Shown: positions 34,871 through 43,690, counted from the stretch's first letter. The stretch: DNA of 61,166 nucleotides from CAZGXI01 sp964529715 (GCA_964529715.1 CAZGXI010000029.1:1-61166), one strand, 5' to 3'. The notes: a model not told the origin generated them from the letters alone. Numbers and translations are program-made.

Positions 34871-35554
34871 ATGGCCAACGGCCTTTGGAAGCTCAGCCCT
34901 TCTGATTTCGCCTTCCTGTGGGACGAATGCAAGTGTTGTTTTTATCTCAAGGTCGCCGAGAATTTCCCCCGCCCGCAGTCTGCCATGCCCAAGATTTTCA
35001 TCACCATCGACCTGGCGATGAAGCTGGCCCTGACCGATCAGCGCACCGAACTGATCGCGCCGGGGATACCGACGGGCGTCATCCATTCCGGCGAGCGGTG
35101 GGTCGAGTCCGAGCCGATCAGCCGGCCCGGACGAACAGCGGCGTGCTACGTGCGCGGCAAATTCGACACCATCATGCGCTTCGATGATGGCTCCTATGGT
35201 GTGGTGGACTTTAAAACCTCGCAGGTCAAGGGCAGCCATGTCGCCCGTTACGCCCGCCAACTGCGCGCCTACGCTTATGCGCTGGAACACCCCGCGCCGG
35301 GCAAACTGGCGCTGGGGCCGATCAGCCGCCTGGGATTGCTGGTGTTCGACCCTGTCGCCTTCGATAACCGGAACGACGGCAGCGCGGCGCTGACGGGCAG
35401 CCTGACCTGGCTGGAAATTCGCCACGATGAAGATGCTTTCTTGACCTTCATCGATGACGTGCTGGACGTGTTGGAGCGCGGCACGCCGCCGGAGCCGTCG
35501 CCGGATTGCGTGTGGTGTCGCTACCGCGAGGCTAGCCGCCGCACGGAGTTCTAG
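34871..35554 (+). CDS. Cas4/RecB-like PD-(D/E)xK nuclease with four-cysteine pattern
   Basis: 227 aa from the ATG at 34871 (GGGAG eight bases upstream). The PD-(D/E)xK core is visible: Asp99 in VRGKFDT, Asp113 and Lys115 in GVVDFKTS, and the ARQLRAYAYAL helix with Gln130, matching the Cas4/RecB-type motifs. An N-terminal Cys cluster (Cys20, Cys22, Cys23 in WDECKCCFYLK) and a C-terminal CVWC pair (213 and 216) resemble the Fe-S ligands of Cas4- and AddB-like nucleases, though spacing is not canonical. No CRISPR array or other cas genes are present, so a repair, processing or defence role is open. It is divergent from the winged-helix ATPase. Confidence 0.75.
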   Translation: MANGLWKLSPSDFAFLWDECKCCFYLKVAENFPRPQSAMPKIFITIDLAMKLALTDQRTELIAPGIPTGVIHSGERWVESEPISRPGRTAACYVRGKFDTIMRFDDGSYGVVDFKTSQVKGSHVARYARQLRAYAYALEHPAPGKLALGPISRLGLLVFDPVAFDNRNDGSAALTGSLTWLEIRHDEDAFLTFIDDVLDVLERGTPPEPSPDCVWCRYREASRRTEF

Positions 35555-35562
35555 CGTTCCGG

Positions 35563-36057
35563 CTATTCCAGGGTGAGCAGGTAGGCCACCAGGTCGCCGA
35601 GTTCTTCTGCGCTCCAAACGTCTGCATATGTCTCCGGCATCAGGTTGTTGGGAAAGCCCGCCACCACGTAAGCGTCCGGCTGGACGATGGCGAGATACAG
35701 ATATTCCTCGGCGCTCTCGCCCGCGACACGCGCCGCTGCGCGTGTGGCGATGCCCAGCAGACCAGGGCCGATCAGCGGCGCCTCCGAGTTAACGCGGTGA
35801 CAGGTCGCGCAGGCGTAGCCCACCTCGTTGCGCAGCTGGTTGAAGTGCTCCTGGCCTGCTACCGGATCGCCCAGCGGGATGGGCAGGCCCGCCGCCGCGT
35901 CGTCGGTAGCTTCCGCCGTGTCTACAGCTTCGGCGGTGGACGCCTCCGTCTCTTCGAGTGGCGGGGCCAGCGTCGGGATGGTGGTGGTGGCCTGCCCGCT
36001 GCAGCCGACGGCGAACATCAGGATGACGATCAGCCAAAGCGCCAAACGATTGGACAT
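35563..36057 (-). CDS. Membrane-anchored monohaem cytochrome c lipoprotein
   Basis: 164 aa from the ATG at 36057 (GTGGAG six bases upstream). A lipoprotein signal with lipobox ending FAVGC (Cys19) is followed by a Thr/Pro/Glu-rich linker, then a small class I cytochrome c domain with haem motif CATCH at 83-87 and a probable Met ligand in NNLMPETYADVW. It should carry electrons on the outer face of the membrane. It converges on the preceding nuclease gene (8 bp between stops). A cytochrome in this position may serve respiration, but no oxidase genes are nearby. Confidence 0.88.
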   Translation of the reverse strand: MSNRLALWLIVILMFAVGCSGQATTTIPTLAPPLEETEASTAEAVDTAEATDDAAAGLPIPLGDPVAGQEHFNQLRNEVGYACATCHRVNSEAPLIGPGLLGIATRAAARVAGESAEEYLYLAIVQPDAYVVAGFPNNLMPETYADVWSAEELGDLVAYLLTLE

Positions 36058-36287
36058 AGTGTCTCCACTTACTTTTTCCAGGCGACAATCCGCCAACGGT
36101 TATTCGTGAAAAATCGGACAAATAAGGGAAGTATAACTGATCCGCCGGGCCGGCGCAAACCTCTGCAGCGGGGAAATCCGATCCGGCTGCTTTTAGGTGG
36201 CTGTCTCCACATTCTGCTGCACCGGGGTAAAATGTAGACGGCGTGTGTTGTAGCCTGTCATTTTTCTTTACCCTGGAGGCAGTTCCC

Positions 36288-37766
36288 ATGCATCGTCCCC
36301 GATGGATCGTGTTCCTGGCGGTGGTGATCCCGATCCTGGCGCTGATCGGGGGTCGGGTCAGCGCGGCGGAAAGCCGCCAGGGCGACCAGTGTGTCATTGC
36401 TGCCGACGAGACCGTTGCGACCGATCTGTACGTGATCTGCAACACGCTAACCGTCGAAGGCGCGGTGGATGGCGACCTGATCGGCGCGGCGTGGTCGGCG
36501 GTTATCGCGCCGGGCGGGCGCGTCACCGGCGACGTGTGGCTGGTCGGAGGGCAGTTCCGCATTGACGGCGCGGTGGAAGACGACATCCATTTCGCCGGGG
36601 TAGACCTGGACCTGACCGACCGGGCGGCGCTGTCTGATCCGCTGGACGTGAGCGCCCTGGCGATCAATGTGGAAGTGTGGTCCGGGGCGGCGCTGCCCGG
36701 CGATCTGCTGGTGTCGGGCTACCAGACGGTGATTCGCGGCGACGTTGCGGGTCGGGTGAACTTCAACGGCACGGCCCTGGTGATCGCCGGGGACGTACAG
36801 GGCGATGTATATGCGACCCTCAGCGGCGTGGATACCCCACCGAGCTTCATCCCGTTCCCCTTTCCGTTTTCGGTCTCGTTCCAACCATCGGGCCTCACTC
36901 TCGGCGCAGACGGGCACATCGGCGGCGCGCTGACCTATTCAGGTCCACAAGAAGCAGTCCTGCAAGGCCCGGTCGGTGGCCCGGTGGTGTTCGACCAAAC
37001 CCTGCCCCGGCCCGACATCACGGCGGAGGCCGTTCAGCCGGGCGACGTGATCGCGGGTTATCTCAACGCCGTGCTGGTAGACGTGTTGGCGCTGCTGGTG
37101 GCGGGGGTGCTGGCGCTGCTGGTTGCCCCAGACTGGCTGCGCGGCCCGGCAGACCTGCTCCCGCGCCGTCCGCTGCCGGGCCTGGGCTGGGGATTGCTGG
37201 TGGCATTGCTGGCCGCGCCGGTGGCGCTGATCGTGGTGTTGTTCAGCGTGGCGGCGGCTCTGTTTCTGGCGGTGATCACGTTGGGCGGCTTTACGGCGAT
37301 GGGGGCAGCCCTGGCCGTGTTGCTCGATGTGGGAGTTATCAGCGGCCTGGCCTTCGTGATCTTCTTTGGAGCGCGGCTGGTGGTGAGCTTATGGATCGGG
37401 CGGGCGCTGGGCCGTCGCCTGATCCGCAACACCGATCCCTGGGTGATCAACCTGCTGACGTTGCTGATCGGTGTGATCCTCTACGCCCTGGCGACGAATT
37501 TCCCGATCCCGCTGATCGGGACGGTTCTCAGCGTCCTGGGCATCCTGGCCGGGCTGGGGGCGTTGGTGTTGCACGCACGCCAGCTATACGAGAAGGCTAT
37601 CCGGCCTGTTGTCCCGCTTGCGGCAGCAGGGGCGGCGAGCCAACCCGCCTCCCCGCAGGCGCTCGACGCCCTGCGCGGCAAGACACCTCCACCGCCACCA
37701 GAAAGTTCTGAGCCGCCCGGCCCCGGCCTGGACGATCTGCCGCCGGGGTTCACCTGGTGGGAATGA
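36288..37766 (+). CDS. Bactofilin-like (polymer-forming) domain membrane protein
   Basis: 492 aa from the ATG at 36288, with GGAGG eight bases upstream. A signal sequence is followed by a beta-helical region (about 30-260) of repeated GDL/GDV turns: TVEGAVDGDLIGAAWSAVIA, GGRVTGDVWLVGGQFRIDGA, DVQGDVYATLSGV, as in bactofilin-type polymer-forming domains. Then comes a cluster of six or more hydrophobic helices (about 265-440) and a Pro-rich cytoplasmic tail ending PPGFTWWE. Bactofilin domains assemble cell-envelope scaffolds. Its fusion to a polytopic membrane part is seen in a few bacteria. Function is unproven; the C-terminal Pro/Glu tail is a possible binding motif. Confidence 0.7.
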   Translation: MHRPRWIVFLAVVIPILALIGGRVSAAESRQGDQCVIAADETVATDLYVICNTLTVEGAVDGDLIGAAWSAVIAPGGRVTGDVWLVGGQFRIDGAVEDDIHFAGVDLDLTDRAALSDPLDVSALAINVEVWSGAALPGDLLVSGYQTVIRGDVAGRVNFNGTALVIAGDVQGDVYATLSGVDTPPSFIPFPFPFSVSFQPSGLTLGADGHIGGALTYSGPQEAVLQGPVGGPVVFDQTLPRPDITAEAVQPGDVIAGYLNAVLVDVLALLVAGVLALLVAPDWLRGPADLLPRRPLPGLGWGLLVALLAAPVALIVVLFSVAAALFLAVITLGGFTAMGAALAVLLDVGVISGLAFVIFFGARLVVSLWIGRALGRRLIRNTDPWVINLLTLLIGVILYALATNFPIPLIGTVLSVLGILAGLGALVLHARQLYEKAIRPVVPLAAAGAASQPASPQALDALRGKTPPPPPESSEPPGPGLDDLPPGFTWWE

Positions 37767-37811
37767 GGAAAGCCCCCTTACGCCAGAGAAGGCGCGTTTG
37801 GGGGCGGCGTG

Positions 37812-39416
37812 CTATTCACCGGGGACGATCACCCGGCAGCTTGTTGCCATAAAGGAGCAGGTTTGCAGGGTCTGCTCGCCCGCCAGCACCCGGAAGGAAT
37901 CCCCACCGTCTGCCTCCCAAAACAGGGCGGCGTCTCTGGGCAGCAGGGTAATGTGGAAGATCGGCTCCGGGCAATTGGAGGGCAGCCGCCGTTCCACGTC
38001 GAGGATACGGCGGATCCAGGCGCATTGGCCCGGTGGGATTGCCTTGACAAACGCATCCATTTCAAAGCGCACCCGGTTGTCGCCTTCGCCGCGCTCGAAG
38101 ACCAGCCCGCCCACCGCCAGCGGTCGGTCGCCGGGGTTGCGCAGTGCGAAACCGCCCTCGCCGTAGGACAGGATAAAGGTCATCCCGGCGGAAGCCTCCA
38201 GGATGCTCTCGCCGCCGGCAGATAGAGCAGGGAGGACCGTTGCTGCCCCGTTGTTGGCAGGGCGGGCTAGCGCCACCACTGCGACCACCACAACAGCCAG
38301 CGCCGCCAGCGCCAGCAGGATCGGCAGCGCCAGGCGTCGCCGCGCCGGGCGGTTCGCCGCCGGGGATCGAACAACGGAGATCTGCGCCGTCGTCGGCTCT
38401 TTGCGGCGTAATCCTGGCCAGAGCTTGCGATTTTTGCCGAGGTGAGATACCGGCGTCGGTGCGCTACCCGACGCGCCGTTCGCGCCGGACTCGACCGGCA
38501 GTGCCAGCGGCCCTGGCGCGGTCATGAAGGTGTGAGGAGCAGAGATGCCCGAAACGTCGTACCCGGCGGCGCTATAGGCCGCTTCGAGCGCCTCGGCAAA
38601 CGCGCCTGCCGTCTGGTAGCGGTCTTCGGGGGCCTTTTCCAATGCCTTCAGGATGGCCGCCTCGACTTCAATCGGCACGTCGGGATTCAGGGAGCGCGGG
38701 CGCGGCGGGGGGTTGGTGATATGATACAGCGCGATGCTCATCGGCGATTCGTCGTGGAAGGGCACGCGCCCTGTCACCATCTCGAACGCGACCACGCCGA
38801 GCGAGTAGATGTCGCTCTGGGCGACGGCCTTTTGCGACGATACGGCCTGCTCTGGGGAGATGTAGCGCGGCGTGCCGAAGGCTGTGCCGAGCGTCGTACC
38901 GCCGCCCTCTTCCAACGCCAGTCCGAAGTCGGTCAGGATAGCCCGTCCGGCGGTATTGAACAGGATGTTGGAGGGCTTCACATCGCGGTGGATGATGCCC
39001 CGTTCATGGGCATAGTCCAGCGCGGCGCATACATCCCACATGATTTGGACGATCCTCTCCGGCGACAGCAGCTTGCCTTCTTGGTTGGCCTGCCGGAGCA
39101 CCTGCGTGAGCGACTCCCCCTCGATCAACTTCATGGCGATGAAGAACATGTTATTCTCTTCGCCATACTGGTAGACGGTGACAATGTTGGGGTGGTCAAA
39201 CCGGGCGATGGAGCGCGCTTCCAGTTTGAAGCGTTTGATCATCACATCGTCCGCCTCATCGGGGTGGACTTCCAACACCTTGACGGCGGCGGGGCGCTCC
39301 AGTTTTTCGTCCAGGCCGCGATAAACCCGCGCCATCCCCCCACGACCGATCAGGGATTGCAGCAAATAGTCGCCAAGCCGGGTTCCAATTAGGGGATCGC
39401 GTGATTGTTGACTCAT
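37812..39416 (-). CDS. Membrane-anchored Ser/Thr protein kinase (PknB-like)
   Basis: 534 aa. Complete eukaryotic-like kinase domain at 17-280: GRGGMARVY glycine loop, Lys46, Glu67, HRDVKPSNIL with catalytic Asp145 and Asn150, DFG Asp163 and the GTPRYISPEQ segment. A juxtamembrane linker is followed by a hydrophobic helix (ILLALAALAVVVVAVVAL) near 370-390, then an extracellular beta-rich domain of about 140 residues with CAWIRRILDVERRLP, which would sense an unknown ligand. It is 117 bp from the REC-Roadblock gene on the same strand and may phosphorylate that or other targets. An acidic-to-basic balance in the tail suggests an envelope location. Confidence 0.92.
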   Translation of the reverse strand: MSQQSRDPLIGTRLGDYLLQSLIGRGGMARVYRGLDEKLERPAAVKVLEVHPDEADDVMIKRFKLEARSIARFDHPNIVTVYQYGEENNMFFIAMKLIEGESLTQVLRQANQEGKLLSPERIVQIMWDVCAALDYAHERGIIHRDVKPSNILFNTAGRAILTDFGLALEEGGGTTLGTAFGTPRYISPEQAVSSQKAVAQSDIYSLGVVAFEMVTGRVPFHDESPMSIALYHITNPPPRPRSLNPDVPIEVEAAILKALEKAPEDRYQTAGAFAEALEAAYSAAGYDVSGISAPHTFMTAPGPLALPVESGANGASGSAPTPVSHLGKNRKLWPGLRRKEPTTAQISVVRSPAANRPARRRLALPILLALAALAVVVVAVVALARPANNGAATVLPALSAGGESILEASAGMTFILSYGEGGFALRNPGDRPLAVGGLVFERGEGDNRVRFEMDAFVKAIPPGQCAWIRRILDVERRLPSNCPEPIFHITLLPRDAALFWEADGGDSFRVLAGEQTLQTCSFMATSCRVIVPGE

Positions 39417-39533
39417 GGTCCTCTACACGGAAGTCCACATCCAGATCGAAGCGGATACCGGAACCAGGTCGTTGCGGCGGACATCCTCTGCCGCTACCGA
39501 GTCACACGCCGGCGCGGGCAGCCGCTGGGTGCC

Positions 39534-40691
39534 TTACTTCTGCATGACGCCCAGTTGCTGCGCCTCTTCAAAAGATAGGCGCTCGCCGGCCAACGCCTGT
39601 GCGGCCATTTCGGCCAGCTTGTCGGGATCAAATAGCTCATCGGCCTTGGACAGGTCCAGCTTGTCCAGGCCGGATAGCACCTTTTCCAGGTCCAGGTCTT
39701 CGGGCAATGGCTCCAGTTTAGGCGGGCGAGAGGGCACATACTCTTCCGGCGTGGGCGCTGCCGCTGTCGGGGTGGGCGCGGCAGCGGGTTTTCTCTCCTC
39801 CCGGCGAGATTCTTTGTGCGCCTCGGCGGCGCGGGCGGGCTTGGCCTCTTCAACCGAGGGCACACGATAGGCCGCCTCGCCGATGATCTCCACCATCTGA
39901 TCGACCGCCCGTCGCCCGTACATCGTGACCGAGCCAAAGGCGCGCGTCCCGGCGGAACCCTCGAAGATCAGGCAGGCGAAGTGGTGAAACCCGACCGATA
40001 GGGCGAAGATGTCGAACTCGTCGCCATCGTAGAAATGCATAGCGCGTGGTTTGGCCCCGCCCACCATCGGCCCGACGTTTGCCATGCGGGCGAAGATCGG
40101 GGCCAGAGTGCGGGTCAGGCGTTCGCGGTCCAGGTAGCCCACCGCGCCAAGTTCCAGCAGCAGCGTGCCTTCCCGGTCGGCCAGCACCACCGCCATCGCG
40201 CCCACGTCGGTCAGAATCGAACCAAGCACCTCGTTCAGGCGCTTGACGCTTACCGGCGGGACGGGGCCGAGCGCGTCGGCGGCCTCTTGGGGCAGGGGCG
40301 CTGCTTCCTCGATCTCCTCGCCGTCCAACAGCGCGCGCAGAATGCGGACGAACTGCTCGCCTTTTTCGGCCCGCACAATGTAATGAAACGGCGAGTTGGC
40401 GCGCGTCTCCTCGTCTACCACTGGGTCGCCTGCCCCGGCCAGGATCACAACCGGCGTATCGGGAGCGGTCTTTTTGGCTTTGAGGGCCAGCTCGAAGCCG
40501 CGCATATCGGGCAGGGCGAAGGCGCTGACCAGCAGGTTGACGCCCCCACGTCCCAGCTCGGCCAATGCGGCCTCGCCGGACGGCGCTTCGATCACAACAG
40601 CGGGGCGCTCCAACAGGTCTAATGCTGCCCGCACCACGTGCAACGTGCGCGGGGAGCTGTCGGCGGCGATAAGGCGATGCGGAGAAGTCAT
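39534..40691 (-). CDS. Receiver-like domain fused to Roadblock/LC7 domain
   Basis: 385 aa. The N-terminal 120 residues are receiver-like (RTLHVVRAALDLLERPAVVI, VNLLVSAFALPDMRGFELAL, TPVVILAGAG) but lack a clear phospho-acceptor Asp, with Ser/Ala near that position (LLVSAFALPD). The middle (about 165-285) is a Roadblock/LC7-type domain: LNEVLGSILTDVGAMAVVLA, LLELGAVGYLDRERLTR, SVGFHHFACLIFEG. The C-terminus is an Ala/Glu/Pro linker and a short helical end. Roadblock proteins regulate small GTPases of MglA type, as in gliding motility or polarity; no such GTPase is nearby. It precedes the Ser/Thr kinase on the minus strand and the two may form one signalling unit. Confidence 0.8.
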   Translation of the reverse strand: MTSPHRLIAADSSPRTLHVVRAALDLLERPAVVIEAPSGEAALAELGRGGVNLLVSAFALPDMRGFELALKAKKTAPDTPVVILAGAGDPVVDEETRANSPFHYIVRAEKGEQFVRILRALLDGEEIEEAAPLPQEAADALGPVPPVSVKRLNEVLGSILTDVGAMAVVLADREGTLLLELGAVGYLDRERLTRTLAPIFARMANVGPMVGGAKPRAMHFYDGDEFDIFALSVGFHHFACLIFEGSAGTRAFGSVTMYGRRAVDQMVEIIGEAAYRVPSVEEAKPARAAEAHKESRREERKPAAAPTPTAAAPTPEEYVPSRPPKLEPLPEDLDLEKVLSGLDKLDLSKADELFDPDKLAEMAAQALAGERLSFEEAQQLGVMQK

Positions 40692-41129
40692 AGCTTGTTC
40701 CTACCTGGGGCTAACCCATTTCCAATATGGGATTATACCCGATCATGGCCTGGCAAATAAAGCCGTCTGATGCCGCACGGCACATTTCTTCCCCTGTTCA
40801 AACCGATCACTCATTTAGATAAAACAAAGATACCACCGAATCATGATCTTATCTTAACGCAAAGGCCAACGAAAAGCAATAGGCAGGCTGATGATGCGTG
40901 ACTTTCTCAGCAACTTCCCACCGCCTTTTAAGGCCAGCCTAACCGTTCGGCGCTATGCTGGTGACATGAAAATGAAGCAAGGCCAGCGATAGCAACGCTT
41001 TCCCGTCTGCGGCAGTCCCGGAGACGGGCGCGGCCAACGGACTGAACGGCGCGTCTGGACCACGCAAGCGGGGCAGGCGCGCTTTGTATGCGCGGGGTCT
41101 GGCCTACATTCTAGAGGAGTAAGTGAGCG
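40692..41129. other. 438-bp divergent intergenic region
   Basis: Between the minus-strand REC-Roadblock gene and plus-strand HtrA. A minus-strand -10 box TATAAT lies at 40732-40737, without a good -35. The middle (40790-40870) is AT-rich. The htrA start has GAGGAG about 11 bases upstream. No gene or RNA was recognised. Confidence 0.5.
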
Positions 41130-42284
41130 ATGGCAAAACGGTTGACATGGTTGATGTTGGGCGCAGTCATTGCGCTGCTGGTTGTCGGGGTATATGGCGT
41201 ATTGGGGACGCCGACGCTGGGAACCGCTGCGATCCCCGTGTTGCGGCAGGCCCCCATTACTGTCAGCGCACAGTCGAACGTCCCCGTCTCCGACCTGGAA
41301 GCGCGCCTGATGGCGCTGTACGAAGAAGCTAACCCTTCGGTGGTCAGCATCCAGGTAGAGGAGCAGATCGGCGGGCGGGTTGCGCTCGGCCAGGGATCGG
41401 GCTTCGTGATCGACACGCTGGGGCACATCGTGACGAATTATCACGTGGCCGGAAACGCCCGGACGATCCAGGTCACGTTCGCCGATGGCTTGATTCTGGA
41501 AGGGGAACTGATCGGCGGCGACCCGGATAGCGATCTGGCCGTCGTGCAGGTAGACCCGGCCCAGGTGGATGTGCAACCCCTGACGTTGGGCGACTCCGAC
41601 GCGCTGCGCGTGGGTCAGTCGGTCGTCGCCATCGGCAACCCGTTTGGGCTGGCCGGCTCGATGACGACCGGTATCGTGAGCGGGCTGGAGCGTGAATTGC
41701 CCAGTCAGACCACCCTGCTCAACGGGGCGCACTTCAACATCCCCGGCATCATCCAGACCGATGCCGCGATCAACCCCGGCAATTCTGGTGGCCCGCTGTT
41801 GAACCTGGCCGGTGAGGTGGTCGGCGTCAATACGGCTATCGAATCCACCACCCAGCAGAACAGCGGCGTGGGCTTCGCCGTGCCTTCCAACGTGGTAGCG
41901 CGCATCGTGCCGGCGCTGATCGAGCACGGCTCTTACACGCATCCCTACCTGGGCATCTCTGGCACCGACATCACGCTGTCGATCCGCGAGCGACTGGGAC
42001 TGGATGCCTCCCAGCGCGGCGCACTGGTCGTCTCGGTGACGTCCGGCGGTCCGGCGGCACGGGCAGGCGTGCAAGCCAGCCGGCTCGACAGTCGGGGCAA
42101 CATCGTCGCAGGCGGCGACATCATCGTGAGCATCGATGGACAGGCTGTCACCAGCTTCGGGGACCTGCTGGCTTATTTGTATGACGAGACCACCGTTGGA
42201 CAGACGGTGACGCTGGGAATTTTGCGCAATGGGCAGCAGATAACCATCCCGGTGACATTGGCCGCACGGCCACGCGGCTCGTGA
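41130..42284 (+). CDS. HtrA/DegP-type serine protease with PDZ domain
   Basis: 384 aa. An N-terminal signal anchor (LMLGAVIALLVVGVYGVLG) places the protease outside the membrane. The catalytic triad is intact: His105 (IVTNYHVAG), Asp135 (DPDSDLAVVQ) and Ser219 (INPGNSGGPLL), as in family S1C. A PDZ domain follows at about 280-375 (GALVVSVTSGGPAARAGVQA), with the GD-x-IVSIDGQAV motif. It should degrade or refold misfolded envelope proteins. Only one PDZ is present, like DegS or DegQ-type short forms. GAGGAG precedes the ATG. Confidence 0.95.
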   Translation: MAKRLTWLMLGAVIALLVVGVYGVLGTPTLGTAAIPVLRQAPITVSAQSNVPVSDLEARLMALYEEANPSVVSIQVEEQIGGRVALGQGSGFVIDTLGHIVTNYHVAGNARTIQVTFADGLILEGELIGGDPDSDLAVVQVDPAQVDVQPLTLGDSDALRVGQSVVAIGNPFGLAGSMTTGIVSGLERELPSQTTLLNGAHFNIPGIIQTDAAINPGNSGGPLLNLAGEVVGVNTAIESTTQQNSGVGFAVPSNVVARIVPALIEHGSYTHPYLGISGTDITLSIRERLGLDASQRGALVVSVTSGGPAARAGVQASRLDSRGNIVAGGDIIVSIDGQAVTSFGDLLAYLYDETTVGQTVTLGILRNGQQITIPVTLAARPRGS

Positions 42285-42334
42285 TGGCAATGCCCTGGCG
42301 TGTGTGATGAACTTCACGTTCGCGCTCTTGGAAC

Positions 42335-42432
42335 GCCGGGGACGTAAGTCCCCGGCTGCGCACAAAAAGACCGCTTCTCCGAGTCCACTGGAGTGGACTT
42401 CTCCCCCGTAGCCAGGGAATGCCTTCCCTGGC
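42335..42432. repeat. Cluster of three palindromic repeats
   Basis: Three back-to-back perfect hairpins: GCCGGGGAC/gtaa/GTCCCCGGC (42335-42356), AGTCCACT/gg/AGTGGACT (42382-42399), and GCCAGGGAA/tgcc/TTCCCTGGC (42411-42432). The first recurs at 61062-61083 and in imperfect form at 58645-58666. Confidence 0.85.
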
Positions 42433-42484
42433 GCACATGCAAAAATGCATAACATGCCCTGGTTTCGGTGAAGTCCGGCAAGAA

Positions 42485-42516
42485 AGGGACACAGCACAGG
42501 CAACAACCGTGTCCCT
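42485..42516 (-). terminator. Terminator-like hairpin after the ZIP transporter gene
   Basis: Eight-pair stem AGGGACAC/GTGTCCCT with a 16-nt loop, 19 bp past the minus-strand stop. The tail on that strand is TTCTTG, only moderately U-rich. It belongs to the GGGACAC palindrome family. Confidence 0.55.
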
Positions 42517-42534
42517 GCCGGGAATCCCTGGCGC

Positions 42535-43353
42535 TTACCCCAACGCCACATCGAGCAGCATCATCACGGCGAAGCCGATCATCGCGCCCATCGTGGCGAT
42601 GTCGCCGTTGCCGTTGCACTGCGACTCTGGGATGACTTCCTCCACCACGACGAAGATCATGGCTCCGGCGGCGAAGCTCAGCGCGTAAGGCAAGATCGGC
42701 TGCGCAATCAACACCGCCGCCGCGCCGATCACCCCGGCAATGGGTTCCACCACCGCCGAGATCTGGCCGTACCAGAAACTCTTGAAGCGCGACATGCCCT
42801 CGCCGCGCAGCGGCATGGCGACCGCGATGCCTTCGGGAAAGTTCTGGATGCCCACGCCGATAGCCAGGGCTATCGCGCCTGCCAGACTCGCTGCCGGAAG
42901 GTTCGCCGCCGCCGCGCCAAACGCCACGCCGATGGCTAACCCTTCCGGGATATTGTGCAGTGTGATCGCCAGCACCAGCAACACGGTGCGCTCCCAGTGC
43001 GTCTTGACGCCCTCAGAGCGTTCGAGCGGCGCGTTCAGGTGCAGATGCGGCAACACGCGGTCGATCAGGCGCAGGAAGGCCCCGCCCAGCAGAAAGCCGA
43101 CGATGGCCGGGAGCCACGCCGGCGGGCCGTTGGGGTTGGCCTGGCCCATCTCGATGGCCGGGGCCAGCAGCGACCAGAAACTCGCGGCGATCATCACCCC
43201 GGCGGCGAACCCCAACATCGTATCCAGCACTTTACGGCTGAATCTGGTCGCGCCGAAGACCGATCCCGCGCCCAGCGCCGTCATCCCCCAGGTAAAGCAG
43301 GTCGCCAGCAGCGCCTGGACGACCGGGTGGAATCCCTCGACGAAGGCGATCAT
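42535..43353 (-). CDS. ZIP-family divalent metal transporter
   Basis: 272 aa with about eight hydrophobic helices. The family's metal-binding helices are present: LAITLHNIPEGLAIGVAFGA (helix 4, HNxPEG motif) and GVGIQNFPEGIAVAMPLRGE (helix 5), with an N-terminal MIAFVEGFHPVVQALLATCF helix. ZIP proteins of this GufA/ZupT branch move zinc or other divalent ions into the cytoplasm. A short, His-poor loop between helices 3 and 4 is present. The gene stands alone, next to the direct repeat bounding the RiPP island. Confidence 0.9.
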   Translation of the reverse strand: MIAFVEGFHPVVQALLATCFTWGMTALGAGSVFGATRFSRKVLDTMLGFAAGVMIAASFWSLLAPAIEMGQANPNGPPAWLPAIVGFLLGGAFLRLIDRVLPHLHLNAPLERSEGVKTHWERTVLLVLAITLHNIPEGLAIGVAFGAAAANLPAASLAGAIALAIGVGIQNFPEGIAVAMPLRGEGMSRFKSFWYGQISAVVEPIAGVIGAAAVLIAQPILPYALSFAAGAMIFVVVEEVIPESQCNGNGDIATMGAMIGFAVMMLLDVALG

Positions 43354-43451
43354 GGTCTGTGCTCCTTCCCGATGTTCGATAACCTGGTTTTTTGTCGTGG
43401 ATTATGCGGCGGGTGCGCCCCAACCCGCCAGTGACGAACGACCCTGAACGT

Positions 43452-43487
43452 GCCCGCATCCGGTCCGGGTTTAACATAGTCCTAAAC
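43452..43487. repeat. Left flanking direct repeat of the RiPP island
   Basis: 36 bp matching 47839-47874 at 31 of 36 positions, including the identical core TCCGGGTTTAACATAG (43464-43479 and 47851-47866). The two copies bracket the lower-GC island in the same orientation. Confidence 0.85.
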
Positions 43488-43576
43488 AACCCCAAGGAAA
43501 CAGACCGGCAAGCCATCGGTTTTGACAAAGATATGTACAAATTGCCTAACTTAAATCAGAAAAAACGCACTAACAC

Positions 43577-43589
43577 GGGGGGGGGGGGG
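43577..43589. repeat. Homopolymer run of 13 G
   Basis: Unbroken 13-G tract inside the island's upstream region, 28 bp before a possible -10 box. Runs this long slip in replication and are also prone to sequencing error. Confidence 0.8.
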
Positions 43590-43690
43590 AGTGTGATTAA
43601 ATCTGTAGTAGTGCCATAGAATATTAGCCCTCTCATCCCACTCTCCTATTGCACATAACAACTTACTTGTTGATCTGTAAGGAGAACTTC

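Larger units (their letters stand above)
43354..43690. other. 337-bp region upstream of the RiPP operon
   Basis: Holds the left direct repeat, a run of 13 G, and a possible -10 box TAGAAT (43617-43622) about 70 bp before the first precursor peptide gene. No -35 match stands out. G+C drops noticeably to the right of the repeat. Confidence 0.5.

Noticed and set aside
34871..35554. Cas4 as part of a CRISPR system
   Set aside because: No cas1, cas2 or array in the window; the fold match alone does not imply CRISPR.
35789..36667. Minus-strand open frame across the cytochrome c gene and next gene
   Set aside because: It crosses two real genes and a promoter region, with Ser/Thr-rich low-complexity translation.
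42335..42432. CRISPR array
   Set aside because: The repeats here are different palindromes of unequal spacing, not identical direct repeats with spacers.
40953..42551. Minus-strand open frame (532 codons) over HtrA
   Set aside because: Shadow of the HtrA gene, which has an intact catalytic triad.
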